DNA of 24,498 nucleotides from Collodictyon triciliatum (taxonomy: Eukaryota > CRuMs), in NCBI GenBank assembly GCA_043381765.1, contig JBHJMP010001082.1:1-24498 (forward strand), in the 5' to 3' direction. A program made the translations under genes and the position numbers. The notes under the pieces are model-generated. The model made no database searches. It had not been told where the DNA came from and saw only the letters and a list, made by a program, of their open reading frames with translations. Shown here in pieces: positions 1 to 15,427 of the stretch (within the stretch, counting starts at the first letter, position 1; each line of letters begins with the position of its first letter).

Positions 1-464
1 ATCGCACTTTTTGATCGTGGTATATCAGCCACGAATGATCGATCGGGAGGTTCCGTTTCCCGATGCAAGCTCGACCCTGCACGAGGCTGACTGGCGCCAT
101 CATACTTCTGGTCTCACTGAAGTCCATCGATGGTTGAATTAAACCAGCCGAGGTCGAAGAGCACACTTGATGCAATATATGGTGATTTATAATTTGTCTG
201 TGTGATTTAATCGAATATATCGGTTTGATGCATGGCATTTTCCACATATTCGCTCTCCATCCCATTTTTCCATTATTTTTGTGTCACCTACCCACGTCTC
301 TTGCTTCAATACCTTAGCTTCGTTACCTTCGCTTAATTATCTTCCTTCATTAAGTTTGATTTGCTGCGCTTCTTCGCTAGTCATCCTCTGCCATCCTATG
401 CGCCGTCTTGTGTCCCTCCCACGCCGCATCATCTGCTTCCATTTTCGATAGTGACCGTTTTCCC

Positions 465-527
465 TATCATAGCACCCCAACTTCCGATAATACCAGACAA
501 ACAACGATGTATCATAGCACCCCAACT
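465..527 (+). repeat. 18-bp direct repeat, 45-bp spacing
   Basis: The word TATCATAGCACCCCAACT occurs at 465-482 and again at 510-527. The 27 bp between the copies carry most of the 34-bp element that recurs at the right edge, so repeat and element overlap. The function is unknown. Confidence 0.85.
480..513 (+). repeat. dispersed 34-bp element, left copy
   Basis: Begins ACTTCCGATAATACCAG and ends AACGATGTATC. The reverse complement of 23949-23982 matches it at 32 of 34 positions by eye; the two differences are A/G and C/T transitions. A match this long is not expected by chance in 24.5 kb. It could be a piece of a dispersed repeat family, or the trace of two related coding segments, because open frames cross it at both ends. 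Confidence 0.8.
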
Positions 528-1014
528 ACGTATACACCACAGGCCCATCTATCTATAGAAAGGTTTTTTTCCAAAAAAACTGCACTGGGAATAGGTTTGA
601 TACAAGGAACTTGGTGGAATTTCTGGTTTGTGATATGTTCAACCTTGCCCACATGAGTTTTTTTAGAGCGTAAAATGACTTAAGGATTTACTTTTCAGCA
701 AAATTGATTATGTGATTGTAATAATAAACAAATACATTTTTCTCTGGAACTCTACAATCTTCAGAACAGTAATGCTCAAAATGGATGTCAAAACAAGAGG
801 CATGAAGCACCAAAATATGGACGATAATTTCTGCTGTTTTCAATGTCCAGTAAAAGAAAGCACAACAAATTTGAGTATATAGTATTCTTCAGCTGTGTTT
901 GGTAATATCCGAATAGGACAGCAGTGAACGCCTTCATACACATATTTATCAATACGACTTTTCAAAATTGATATATAGAATCCTAGCGATAGAAATTATA
1001 CATGAATGATTATG

Positions 1015-1101
1015 AAACAAACAAACAAACAAACAAACAAACAAACAAACAAACAAACAAACAAACAAACAAACAAACAAACAAACAAACAAACAAACAC
1101 A

Positions 1102-1189
<88 letters not shown>
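1015..1189 (+). repeat. compound microsatellite (AAAC)n-(AC)n-poly(A)
   Basis: Pure AAAC tetranucleotides run from about 1015 to 1096, followed by AC dinucleotides to 1114 and then about 75 consecutive A to 1189. The poly-K, poly-F, TNKQ and CLFV open frames here are repeat artefacts. The long A run at the end would also fit the tail of an old retro-inserted sequence, but I see no ORF upstream and no clear target-site duplication. Confidence 0.95.
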
Positions 1190-1192
<3 letters not shown>

Positions 1193-1640
1193 TTTGATTC
1201 ATGACTTCAATTTAATTTTACCAAAACAGCAATTTCCACTTGTGTAAAATTGCCTCTGGTAAATAAAGAATTGTCATGGCAAATAGTGTAGACAGCAGAT
1301 GATACGATGTTCCGTGCAGGAAATAGTAGATTCTGTTTAGTCGTAATCAAGCTATCATTATTTTTTTTTAAAACGAGAATAATATAGATAAATGCCGAGC
1401 TTGAGTTCATGTTAATATCGAAGAAAGTATCCATCTTTATTCTTCTACCTTGAAGAATAAACAACTTCGGTATTATCGCACGATTTTCTCCGATCGGTGT
1501 AAAAGCTTATAAGGCAGCACAAAAAAAGAGCTTATTCAAGCGCATAAAAGATGGTACCAAAATAAATATCTCCGACAAGTCATTTTTTCAAAAAGTCAAT
1601 ATTAAGACCCCAAAAAGAAATTTAAAATGATTTATTATTC
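1190..1640. other. AT-rich gap, nothing recognised
   Basis: AT-rich DNA. One minus-strand open frame of 85 codons (1464-1207) has no recognisable motif and a composition expected by chance. I see no RNA gene or repeat beyond short A/T runs. Confidence 0.4.
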
Positions 1641-2210
1641 ATGGATGAATGAAGACTCACATGTTGAAAGACAGTAAAACAGAGAATATTAGGGCAAGAG
1701 TGGGGGATGACGATGCTGGGATGATAGAATTTCGAGTGGTATATATTCCGTATTCATTCTCAAGCGCGGCATCAAGAAACCTGAAGCTTTCCTTTTAAGA
1801 ACGAAATGATATTATTTTTTAGAATCATTTACTCGCTTTAATTTTTATGATTATGTATTCAAAAAAAAAACATCTATAAATGAGTCATATTTTCGAAAAA
1901 GAAACCCTTTAATTACCTTAGTGTCTCCACATCAACACCTTGAGCTAGAAAGAGTTCCTCCTTTTAGCCTTCTTGAATATCTTTCATAAATTTAGGTGCC
2001 TTCATTGAGGGCGAAGTCTTGTCTGATTGGATCGACTCCGAATCACCCGACGATGCCCCACTAAAATCACTGAATTGTTGTGAATGTTTTTCCTACAGAA
2101 TGTTCATTTGTAAGAGCCGGCCATTCCTTTGGGTAGTGGCATACTTTGTAGAGATTGTGGAAGATGTCGAGTTCACCTCGCTCGGATGAACTTGCTTTTG
2201 AACCTTTTAC
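1640..2210 (-). other. coding-like minus-strand segments, unassigned
   Basis: Reading the minus strand, two stretches look more like protein than chance would give. In 2205-2145 the frame includes ERGELDIFHNLYK and ends at a possible donor (GTATGC). A possible 52-bp intron then leads to an in-phase frame at 2092-1964, which includes SGDSESIQSDKTSP and KAPKFMKDIQEG and then a TAA. The same frame stays open past the TAA to a donor-like GTAATT near 1918. A third piece near 1791-1660 includes FRFLDAALENEYGIYT but its frame does not join cleanly. This could be the end of an unknown gene, a decayed gene, or chance. Confidence 0.25.
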
Positions 2211-3081
2211 TATTTTTTCTCTTCATTTTTTTCTAGAATCAGAGTTGATATTCAATCATAATTAGTGACTTTGAATTGAATAAAGGAAAAAAAATTCATT
2301 ATTAGTGAAGCCCAGCTAACGAATTTTCCTTGTTTATGGATTTTATGCTTTAAGGATAAAATGGAACTAGTAGATGGTCTTGTTGTATTTATGTCTTGTT
2401 GCCGGTGGTTCACATCAACCATACATAAAGTCAAACGCGTTTGTTTGCTATGACGAATGACCATAAGTAAGGATAGGTTGTTCGGTTACTACTCAATGGT
2501 CTCAGTCGCCCAAAAAAAAACACTTTTACATTTTTTTTCTTACTCTTTGATAATTCCAGGCTCATAAAAACGAGTTGACAGGGGAGGTTGTGCGGAGTAT
2601 TTTTTTTTTTTTTGGTTTCGACATATTTTGGGAGGAATAATGCGACTGAAACAAACTCTACGGAAATAATTCGTGAATGTGTCCAGGAAAGGATTTTTGT
2701 TTGGGAAGCCCAAAATTTACAACACAAATACAAATTAGGTATGGTCTACCAATTAATTTGATCACTTGCTTTTCTGATCGGGGTTCTGATTCACTGGGTT
2801 AAACATTTTCTGACGCGACGTATACAGAGCGCAGCGGCTGTTTTTTTCCCTTGAAGGACTCTTGAGATTCACTACAACAGAACAGATAAGCTAGCATCAA
2901 AGGGATCAAAAGTTGTCCTGAGCTGAAGTAAAGAATAGCAAAATGGTGCCGTTTCCTTTCTTTTTTTATTTTTATTTATTTAGGCCCTCCTTCCTTTCCT
3001 TTTCCTTTGCTTTCGCTCTTTGAGGCCTTTGGGGTCTTAGGTTGGAGAAGAAGGAAAAGAGGAAGAAAGAAAGGGGAAAAT
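2206..3081. other. upstream region of the WDR59-like gene
   Basis: Mostly AT-rich with T and A runs. A plus-strand frame around 2628-2755 includes ECVQERIFVWEAQNLQ and could be an exon, but I find no partner for it. The last 140 bp before the WDR59 start are a C/T-rich then G/A-rich tract (2958-3080) and probably make up the 5' leader. No clear TATA box was found. Confidence 0.3.
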
Positions 3082-8299
<5,218 letters not shown>

Positions 8300-9760
8300 G
8301 TGGGTGTACTGTTTGAGGCTACTTGAGTCACCTGAAACGCAACAGTTTCTTATTTTATTTTTATTCCCATCACAAAGAAAGAAAATAATCTTTACTGACT
8401 TGCATCATTCCGGACTTTATAAAACAAACAAACAAACAAACAAACAAACAAACAAACAAACAAACAAACAAACAAACAAACAAACAAACAAACAAACAAA
8501 CAAACAAACAAACAAACAACATCGTCCAAAGCTAAAGAAAATCGAATATTTTCGAGGGATTTCCCGTACTTAAAATGCATCTGCATAACGCGCGTCTTTG
8601 GACTTTCTCTTTCTTTGACGTTCGCACCAAAAGCACAAACCACAATGCGATGATATCATCCGGTATGAATACAGCCACATGCCAGCTCTCACAGCTCGTT
8701 TCCCACGCACTTGGTGATTATATTTACACATATTGATTGGATATCTCGAAAAGCCACTCGCTGTCTCGCTTCTAGTTCAGCACGACTGCATGGCTAACTT
8801 CTATCGGTGAGTTGTTTAATTTATAGATATCGTCGTGGTTGCAGATGTTGTTGGGGAGCGTGCGAGATGAAAGACGAGAATGAGAGGAGAGAAAGAGGGA
8901 GATGAGATGAAAGTCTGCAATGAGTGACGTTTGTAGGGCATTCGAGGGAAGTGGAAGGCGATTTGCAACAAGACGGGTGTGTGGGATGAACGAAACGGTA
9001 AGAAGAAGCGGGAATGGGGGATTGGGAGAGGATTGTTCGTGACGTGGTTGATAGGAGGGTTGACAGCAGCCAGGTCGTTGCAAGGGGTGGATGAGGGCAA
9101 AGCCGAATTAGCACGGGGGATTCGGCAAGGAATTACCAAGTATGTCCATGATATTTTTTATATGTGCTCTGTACAGGGATTTACAAACAAGCACAAGCCA
9201 TATACATATTCACAAGTGTTCCACAAGAGCGTCCCATTCAAGTAAATCGGTGAAACACAGCGTGTGGATGTGCAGCCAAGTGTAGGATTGTGAACGTATC
9301 TTTGTTTCTCTGATTATATGTTTTTTTGTAGAAGAGTTGTTTCAGGGTTGTAAGGTCTTGTCCAAGAAAACTGATATTGAGCAGCGGAAAATTGGCTATT
9401 GGAATTAATTAAAAAGAAAAGAAGAAAAAAAAGAAAAATGAACAAGAGACCAGGGAAGATATATATGTGGTGGCGAGTTATCAATGTAAATGATATTGTA
9501 AAATTTGGTGAAAGAGGGTGGAAAGCGAACGTTATTTTTTTTTTTTTTTTGGTTTTGCAAAATTGTCTAATGTCGTAAAGGATGACAAGAAATCGTTTAA
9601 GATGCCCAAGAATCGTCATGTCAGTGTGATTTCTGAAAAATAAAGATAAAGTAAGCGAATTTTTTTCTTTCCCAGTGATTTGAATGGTCCAGTTGCAGAT
9701 GTTAGGTTCTTCTGCTATTTGGGGACAAGGAAACTCGCCGATAGAGAGGAAGTAGCACTT
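8300..9760. other. convergent intergenic gap with unassigned coding-like frames
   Basis: Lies between the 3' ends of the WDR59-like gene (plus) and the Pumilio gene (minus). Apart from the AAAC repeat it holds plus-strand frames that look partly protein-like: a 53-codon ATG ORF at 8575-8736 (includes TCQLSQLVSHALGDYIYTY), a frame to about 8808 (includes LVQHDCMANFYR) ending at a good donor GTGAGT, and a frame at 8979-9245 (includes GKAELARGIRQGITKYV). I could not join them into a gene. The overlapping minus-strand frames at 8772-9139 reflect a purine-rich plus strand. No exact AATAAA was found for either flanking gene in the expected place. Confidence 0.3.
8422..8519 (+). repeat. (AAAC)n microsatellite downstream of WDR59
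   Basis: About 24 perfect AAAC units, 120 bp past the WDR59 stop, in the same motif and orientation as the repeat at 1015-1096. The TNKQ and CLFV open frames across it are artefacts. Confidence 0.95.
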
Positions 9761-12700
9761 TTAAGCAACTGCACCTTTTCCAAGAATCTTCTCCAATCGA
9801 GCCAGGATGTGTTTTCCATAATTGACCTTTTTCAAGAGTTGAATGTGCGGCTTGATATGGTTAATTAGATTATCGCGGAGCTGGGGCTCGCATACATCAA
9901 GAAGCTTCTGGACAACATAGTTTGCATACTGGTCCTTCATCATAATTTGAAGGGCGGTACTCCTGCCAAACAAGTCATGTTAGAATAACGATAGATTGGG
10001 ATGAGCGTTGATGAAAAAAATACTGCTGTGATAGTAGAGATAAATAATTTCTAAAGGAAGATTTACCCATCAGAGGTCTTGGTTGGAGCGAGAACCTCAA
10101 CTAGAATATCTTCTCTATCTTGGTTGGAACCATGTTGCACGCACTTTTCAACCACGTTGCTGCAAACGAGCAATTTAAGTGGGTTGTGTGTCAGTAAAGT
10201 GGACTACATGCAGCTTTCAAAACTCGCTAACAGAATCGCTTTTTGGACTAGGCCCTCCATGAAGGATTTGCAAAAGGGATATCATATTCTTGTATGGATT
10301 TTAAATGGCCGGTATACCTTGCAAACTTGTGTTGGCTCATCAAAACCATTTGGCCTTTCAGCTTTGAGAAAATCTTATATCGATCTTCTTGTTTTCCATG
10401 CTCCAGGATATGCTGGATGACATAGTTGCCGTACTGATCTTGAACAAGACTTGCAGTACATCGAAGGAGTTCTTGCATGATGGGTTCCTAATCATAGGTA
10501 GAATATGACTTCTTATTTCTTTTTTTTTTCAAAATCTTAAACTCTTTGGTTATGACTACATTCATCTTAGTTGTGAGTGTTTTTACATTAACAAAATAAA
10601 TGGTGAGAGCGTAATGGAAGACTAAAGTGTACCACTTGAAATGGGCTGCAATACTCCAGTATGCGTTGAATGACACGACATCCATAAGGATGTGTAGCCA
10701 AGACGTGGACTTGCCCGGTAAAAGCGTCGACGATAAACTGGATGTTTTTGGGTGGGATACGCTCTATACATTTTTGAATCACATGGTTTCCATTCTGATC
10801 TTTGACACATTTCAAAACGTTTCCATCCAATTCACGCACCAGCTCTTGTTGTTCAGGAAATTCAATAGATTCGATTGCCTTTCGAAAGAAGGGTGATATC
10901 AGTGGCTGTTGTTTGTTACTTTAATATGGATGCTAAACACAAAAAATAAAAAAAAAAAATATGGTACACCATTGTTTTCGAACTTCCTCATAGTTCTGAT
11001 TATAAATTTCGTTTTTTTTTTCCCTTGATTTTCCCCTTGATTCGATTCAAGAGAAGGGGTATATGCATTTTTTTCTTTGGTGAAGGAAGTTACCTTTTGT
11101 ACAACGCGGCATCCATACATTTGCAGAGACAAGACAAGAACCTGACCTCTTAACTCGTTCGTAAGGGCGCTCTTTTGGTCGGCTGTTCCTGTGATAGTCG
11201 TGAAATTAAGTTAATTAAATAGATCTTCGTTTATATCCGAACATTAGACCCATTCAGACTGTTTGTCAGGAGTGCATACCGCAAATCTATCATATCATTT
11301 TTTTGAATAGTTATGAAAACTCCTGATGTAAATAGTTACCATGCTCAAAAAACTTTTGAATAACATAATTCCCAAATACATCTTTCATGAGGTCGATTGA
11401 GCTTGGAAGAAGGCGCTGAAACACCATGTCCTTCTCTTCCATTGAAGCAGTTTCAAGTTTTTGTTGAATGAAACGAGAGCCATACTGGTCTTCGCAAAAT
11501 TCGACAACATTATCGACAATATCCTTTAATGGTTAAAAATCTTAGAAAACCCTCTCACTTTAATAAAAATATAGAAAGCCCGTTAAAAAGGAATTCATGG
11601 TATTCGTAGAATATGTCATACGCTCAGTTCGAACTTGCGAGTCTTGTTTAATCTGAACTCGTCAAGAAGGTTTCCACTGGCACCTTGCTGGCTTCCATCG
11701 ACCTTCGAGCGCCTTTCCACAGGCCTTCCGACTAAGGAATTCGAAAGGGTGCTCGGAGACGGACTTGCATACGGTGTGGAGGATTGCTTCTGTCTTTCGT
11801 TGAGAGAAATGGATCCTCTTTCATCACCCTTCAAGCCAGAGAATGGTGGAGAATCCGAGTTTTCTGGGTGTCCTGGAACGTAGCCAGCCCCACTTTTTTG
11901 ATACTCGGCGGCTCGATGGTTCCCGTCCCAGTACATCTGGCTGTATTCTTCATAGGATGCAGTGTGGGGGTAGTATGGCTGCGGTAGATTGCTTGTCATT
12001 TGCACCGCGCTGACGCCAACAGGCATCATGGCATTAACAGGTACTATACAATAGAAGAAAATATTCAGCAATCGGCACGGATAATTGAGTTTCATTTCTA
12101 GATAGAGACGCGCTGGTTGGACAAACCCATAGGGTGACCGACGTGAGGGCCATATCCCGCCATTCCTTGCATGTGTCCATAGTACGGATTTGCCGGACCA
12201 ACGGCAGGATATGCCATCGCACTAGGATGTCCGGGTTGAACCATGCTTGGAGCACCAGGCGCGGCCACATTTTGGTACTGGTGCATCGGATGCATCCCGC
12301 CAGGCCCGCCAACTTGTGGGAGATATGACTGGGCCGGGACACTATATGTGCCATTGTAGCCTGCTTCTTGTTGCTTGATGATGGAGGCTCCATACTGTGG
12401 TTGACCGTGATGGCCCATATTTTGGCGCGGGTGATATTCGGGTATGTTTGAGTATTTGGTGGGCTCATAGTGAGGTTGGTTGTGAGCTGTCTTGTGGTGT
12501 CTCATGTTATGGTGAGGAGGAAGGCTTGGATCGATCTGGGGTTGTTGCAGTGTTAAAAGCAAAGATAAAGACGAAAGAACGAGAAAGGGGGAATATAATA
12601 ATCGATGATAGGAAAATGTGAATACCCTCTGCTCGTTGAGGTGCATGTTCTGCATCTGCGCCTGTAAATCCCCGGTGGGGTCGTGCTGTGGCATGATGTC

Positions 12701-14302
12701 GTAGCCAGGGTTTGGCATGTACTGAGGGTACATGGATTGTTGATCGACATGGTTATCGTGTGTTTGATTATGTTGCTTCGCTCGTTGGGCTTGGTTTTGC
12801 ATCTGAGCGAGCTGATGTACTGGAGATGGCGTGCGAGGGAAGTCCGCTTGAATGAGATCAACAACCGATTTATTGCGTGGCGGAGCTCCTGTCTCGGGTT
12901 TTTGTGTGGGTTGCACTATACAACAAGAATATTGGATTGAGCATCATTTCAGAACAATGAAACATATACCCGATAAATTGCTATGAACTTAGCTAGATTA
13001 TTATTCCATTCATATATGCTGGCGAGCAGTTGGTGAGGATTCAAATGAGAAATACACACGTGGGTTCCATTCATCTGAGTCATTCAGCAGAGATTGTATG
13101 CTCGCTATGTTTCCACTAGAGTTTTGACCCATGGAGTCAGATGTATTTAGCTCATCGCTTGCGTTTCCTTGTGAGTCGAAGCTTTGAAGTTGGTCAATGA
13201 CTCTGGCTGGCGCTGGTTTCTGATTGTAGCAACATTTTCAGTTGCCGATATATAAGGCTTCAATAGATGATAATACGTTGAGGTTTCTTTTTTTTTTTTT
13301 TTTTTAATGAGATTGGCTTTAGAGATGGTCGTTTCCTTTCCTTTCCTTTCCTTACCATAGCCATGGGCTGGATGAGAGAGCTTGGTCGAAGCAATCCGTT
13401 TCCAAGCGAAGGATAATTGGTTGATTGAAGTTCTGCGATAGTTGTTGATTTCATAAGTAAACTGCCTTATGTTCTAGCATCTTCATAATGAAGAATTGAA
13501 AATCCATCGTTTTGGCAAAAGGACAACTAAATGATAAAAGTCCAACGAGATTGAGGGTTGTGTTTCGGTGTCTGTGATTATTTTGGTTCTGTGTTACGTT
13601 ACGGACAGGACGAGTGCGGAACTTACGCTCCGAGTTGATCTCCTGCGAAATCATTTGGTTCCATGGCGTCCATATGGGAGGAGGCAACCGCGGATTCTGG
13701 AGTCGATTCGCATAATAATAGCGGACATATTCAGGATCGGAGCGCAGATCCTGACTTGAATCGCCGCTGTTTCCGGGTCCAAAGGAAAAGCCCTGGCATA
13801 ATCAGGCAACCAAAAAACAAAAACAAAAGATAAATAAATCAAAACAAACGATAGAGATGGTGATCCAACTATAGAGCTTTATCTCAATATCTTTCTCTTA
13901 CTATTAAGTAATATTAAAAATAAATGAATTAATTGAAAGACACTGGGTTTTGTGGACACAAACAAACACATACACACACAAAAAGGAAAAAGAAAACTAG
14001 CATACATACAAATGTAAATGCGCAAAAGGCGGGGAAGATAAAGCGGCGTTGGCAAAGGCTTTGCTCACCTCGCCTGGCCCGAGCAGAGTCGGCGGAGCGC
14101 TTCCTGGGCGACTCTTGAGATCCGACCCCATCAGAAAACGGGCGGGCTGAGTCTTCCAAGCCGTGTTTGTGCCTGCAGAGGGAGTGGCACTCGCCAAAGA
14201 AAGGCCCTCGTCTTCGGCCAGAATGTCGCCGATCAGGTGCGACTCTTTGAACGACCCGGCCTGGCCGTGGAACAAGTCTGGTGTGGGATCGAGGCCATCC
14301 AT
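9761..14302 (-). CDS. PUM: Pumilio/PUF RNA-binding protein, 13 exons
   Basis: PUF proteins bind the 3' UTRs of target mRNAs in the cytoplasm and repress translation or promote decay. Exons on the minus strand: 14302-14069, 13792-13627, 13465-13356, 13219-13060, 12915-12626, 12535-12127, 12043-11622, 11523-11340, 11188-11094, 10878-10636, 10487-10318, 10159-10067, 9962-9761. They sum to 2778 nt, 925 residues. The N-terminal 570 residues are low-complexity, rich in Gln, His, Pro and Met, and include the Puf-typical [12 protein letters not shown] and [20 protein letters not shown]. The C-terminal homology domain (about 580-925) has eight repeats: [56 protein letters not shown]. These recognition residues equal those I recall for human PUM1, so a UGUANAUA target is inferred. 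The start is the first ATG downstream of a TATA-like motif; an earlier noncoding exon cannot be excluded. The 12127 donor (GTTTGT) was chosen by phase. Confidence 0.94.
13289..13353 (-). repeat. homopolymer and pentamer tract in Pumilio intron 3
   Basis: The intron 13220-13355 carries a run of T (plus strand) at about 13287-13305 and a CTTTC-type repeat at 13334-13350 next to the donor. Minus-strand transcripts would read poly(A) and GAAAG. It appears to be simple sequence only. Confidence 0.7.
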
Positions 14303-14352
14303 CTCTGCTGGCCCTACGGAAGCGAGAAGGTTGGTTGCGGAGAGGATTTTGT

Positions 14353-14361
14353 CCTTTTATA
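14353..14361 (-). promoter_or_regulatory. TATA-like box upstream of the Pumilio gene
   Basis: TATAAAAGG on the minus strand, about 51 bp before the chosen Pumilio ATG. Its match to the classical TATA box and its position support transcription starting just upstream of exon 1, with a short leader. Whether this organism uses TATA boxes is not known from the window. Confidence 0.4.
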
Positions 14362-14362
14362 A

Positions 14363-15427
14363 CTTCTTTATTTTATTTTTTTACAGTTTGATTACGTCTT
14401 TGAATCACTGATTGTTGAGTTGTGCTGGTTTGTGTATGTAATATAGATGCCAGTTTGTTTGAGAGTTTGTTTTGACGTTGAGATGGCGGCGATGTGTGCT
14501 GCAACAGGAAAGGGAGTGGCTATTGGGAGTGGAAGAGGGGATCGAAGCGACAGGGGCCTTTCTGCCGGGAGGATGTTGCTCTTTGTAGTGTTGCGACGGG
14601 AAGGCAGGTTTTTCAAGGAATGAAAGAAGATGGGTGCTCGTTTGTACAGAGTATAGGTAATTAGAAAACACAACAATCAACTTAGGAACCGAAATAAAAA
14701 AAGAAGAGAAAGCCGAAAAAAAAAAGAGAAAAAGAAAGCCGAATGTTGTCAAGAAGGCCGTCTGCTTTCTTCACCAGGAATAAAGGAATCTGCCACTGGA
14801 TGCAGTCACACTCTCTTCAGGCCAAAACACTGGACCACCAAGCAAGAAGAATGGATGCTGGGTCGCATGTCATCCACTCGCGATTCCCAAAACACACCGC
14901 CATCAGATTCGCAGCTGCCTCAGCGACACAATGCGTCTCGATCACTTCAGCCCCTGATCACCCTCTGCTTTGTGCATCTGCTCCCAACCTTCCTCGACTC
15001 TCCCTCTCACTCTCTCGTCTGCCTCTGGCTCAGGCTGCCTGAACGACGCTACCAACACAGGATTCTCAGATCAGGCCGCCGCTGGATCCAATAACGTGCG
15101 CAGACTGCTCTCTTGGAGGTGATTTGTTTCGCTGTTATTTTCGGGGTATCGGTGTCGCGCCCATTCGGCACCGCAACGGACACATTCCTAATTTCAACCT
15201 GCATTTTGTACATTTCTGGAAATGCGACAGCCTGTCTGCCTGCTTGCGGCTGAGTCGCGCTCTGTGGGGCCGTGTCGATCAAAGCGGGTTGTTGTCTCCC
15301 TATGGCGTGTGCGGTAATGCAGCAGGAATGGCGCTGCAGAGATTAGTCTGGGGGATAAGGGGAGTCTGCTTCGCTTTTCTTCCGATTATTATTTTGTTTT
15401 ATTTAATCTTGTTCCATTCCAATCCAC
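14363..15427. other. intergenic region between the Roco 3' end and the Pumilio promoter
   Basis: About 1.06 kb. Positions 14363-14740 are A/T-rich with G/A tracts and probably form the Pumilio upstream region. Positions 14743-15360 are clearly richer in G+C and carry long overlapping open frames on the plus strand (14743-15042, 14855-15094, 15124-15501) and one on the minus strand (15282-15049). None has a recognisable domain and no one frame stands out. One plus-strand frame includes KHWTTKQEEWMLGRMSST; another includes GFSDQAAAGSNNVRRLLSW and runs into a donor-like GTGATT near 15119. A small unknown gene is possible. Confidence 0.3.
15398..15403 (-). terminator. AATAAA polyadenylation signal, Roco gene
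   Basis: AATAAA on the minus strand, about 25 nt past the TAA-side end of the Roco coding region at 15428. The spacing is right for a poly(A) signal and supports the predicted C-terminus. Confidence 0.55.

Larger units (their letters stand above)
1..1014. other. left-edge region without a recognised gene
   Basis: About 1 kb in which I can assign no gene. Short open frames of 62-82 codons overlap on both strands at 337-656 but have no recognisable domain or start context. The stretch at 465-527 holds an 18-bp direct repeat, and 480-513 is a 34-bp element that recurs in inverted orientation near the right edge. Positions 660-1000 are AT-rich and show no coding potential. Confidence 0.5.

Noticed and set aside
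1015-1100. Tandem repeats as a CRISPR-like array
   Set aside because: The repeats are uninterrupted 4-bp units without spacers, in a genome with spliceosomal introns.
996-1247. Poly-Phe, poly-Lys, TNKQ and CLFV open reading frames
   Set aside because: They are direct translations of the AAAC, AC and poly(A) repeat; stop-free tetranucleotide repeats give long frames by themselves. The same holds at 8292-8643 and 22461-22878.
2093-2144. 52-bp intron joining the coding-like pieces near 2.1 kb as a firm gene model
   Set aside because: It is shorter than any supported intron here (65 bp minimum), and the frame also reads straight through it, so it cannot be called with confidence.
8772-9139. Three overlapping minus-strand ORFs of 97-107 codons
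   Set aside because: All three frames are open at once because the plus strand is purine-rich and poor in stop-complement words. The Ser/Pro/Leu-rich products have no recognisable motif.
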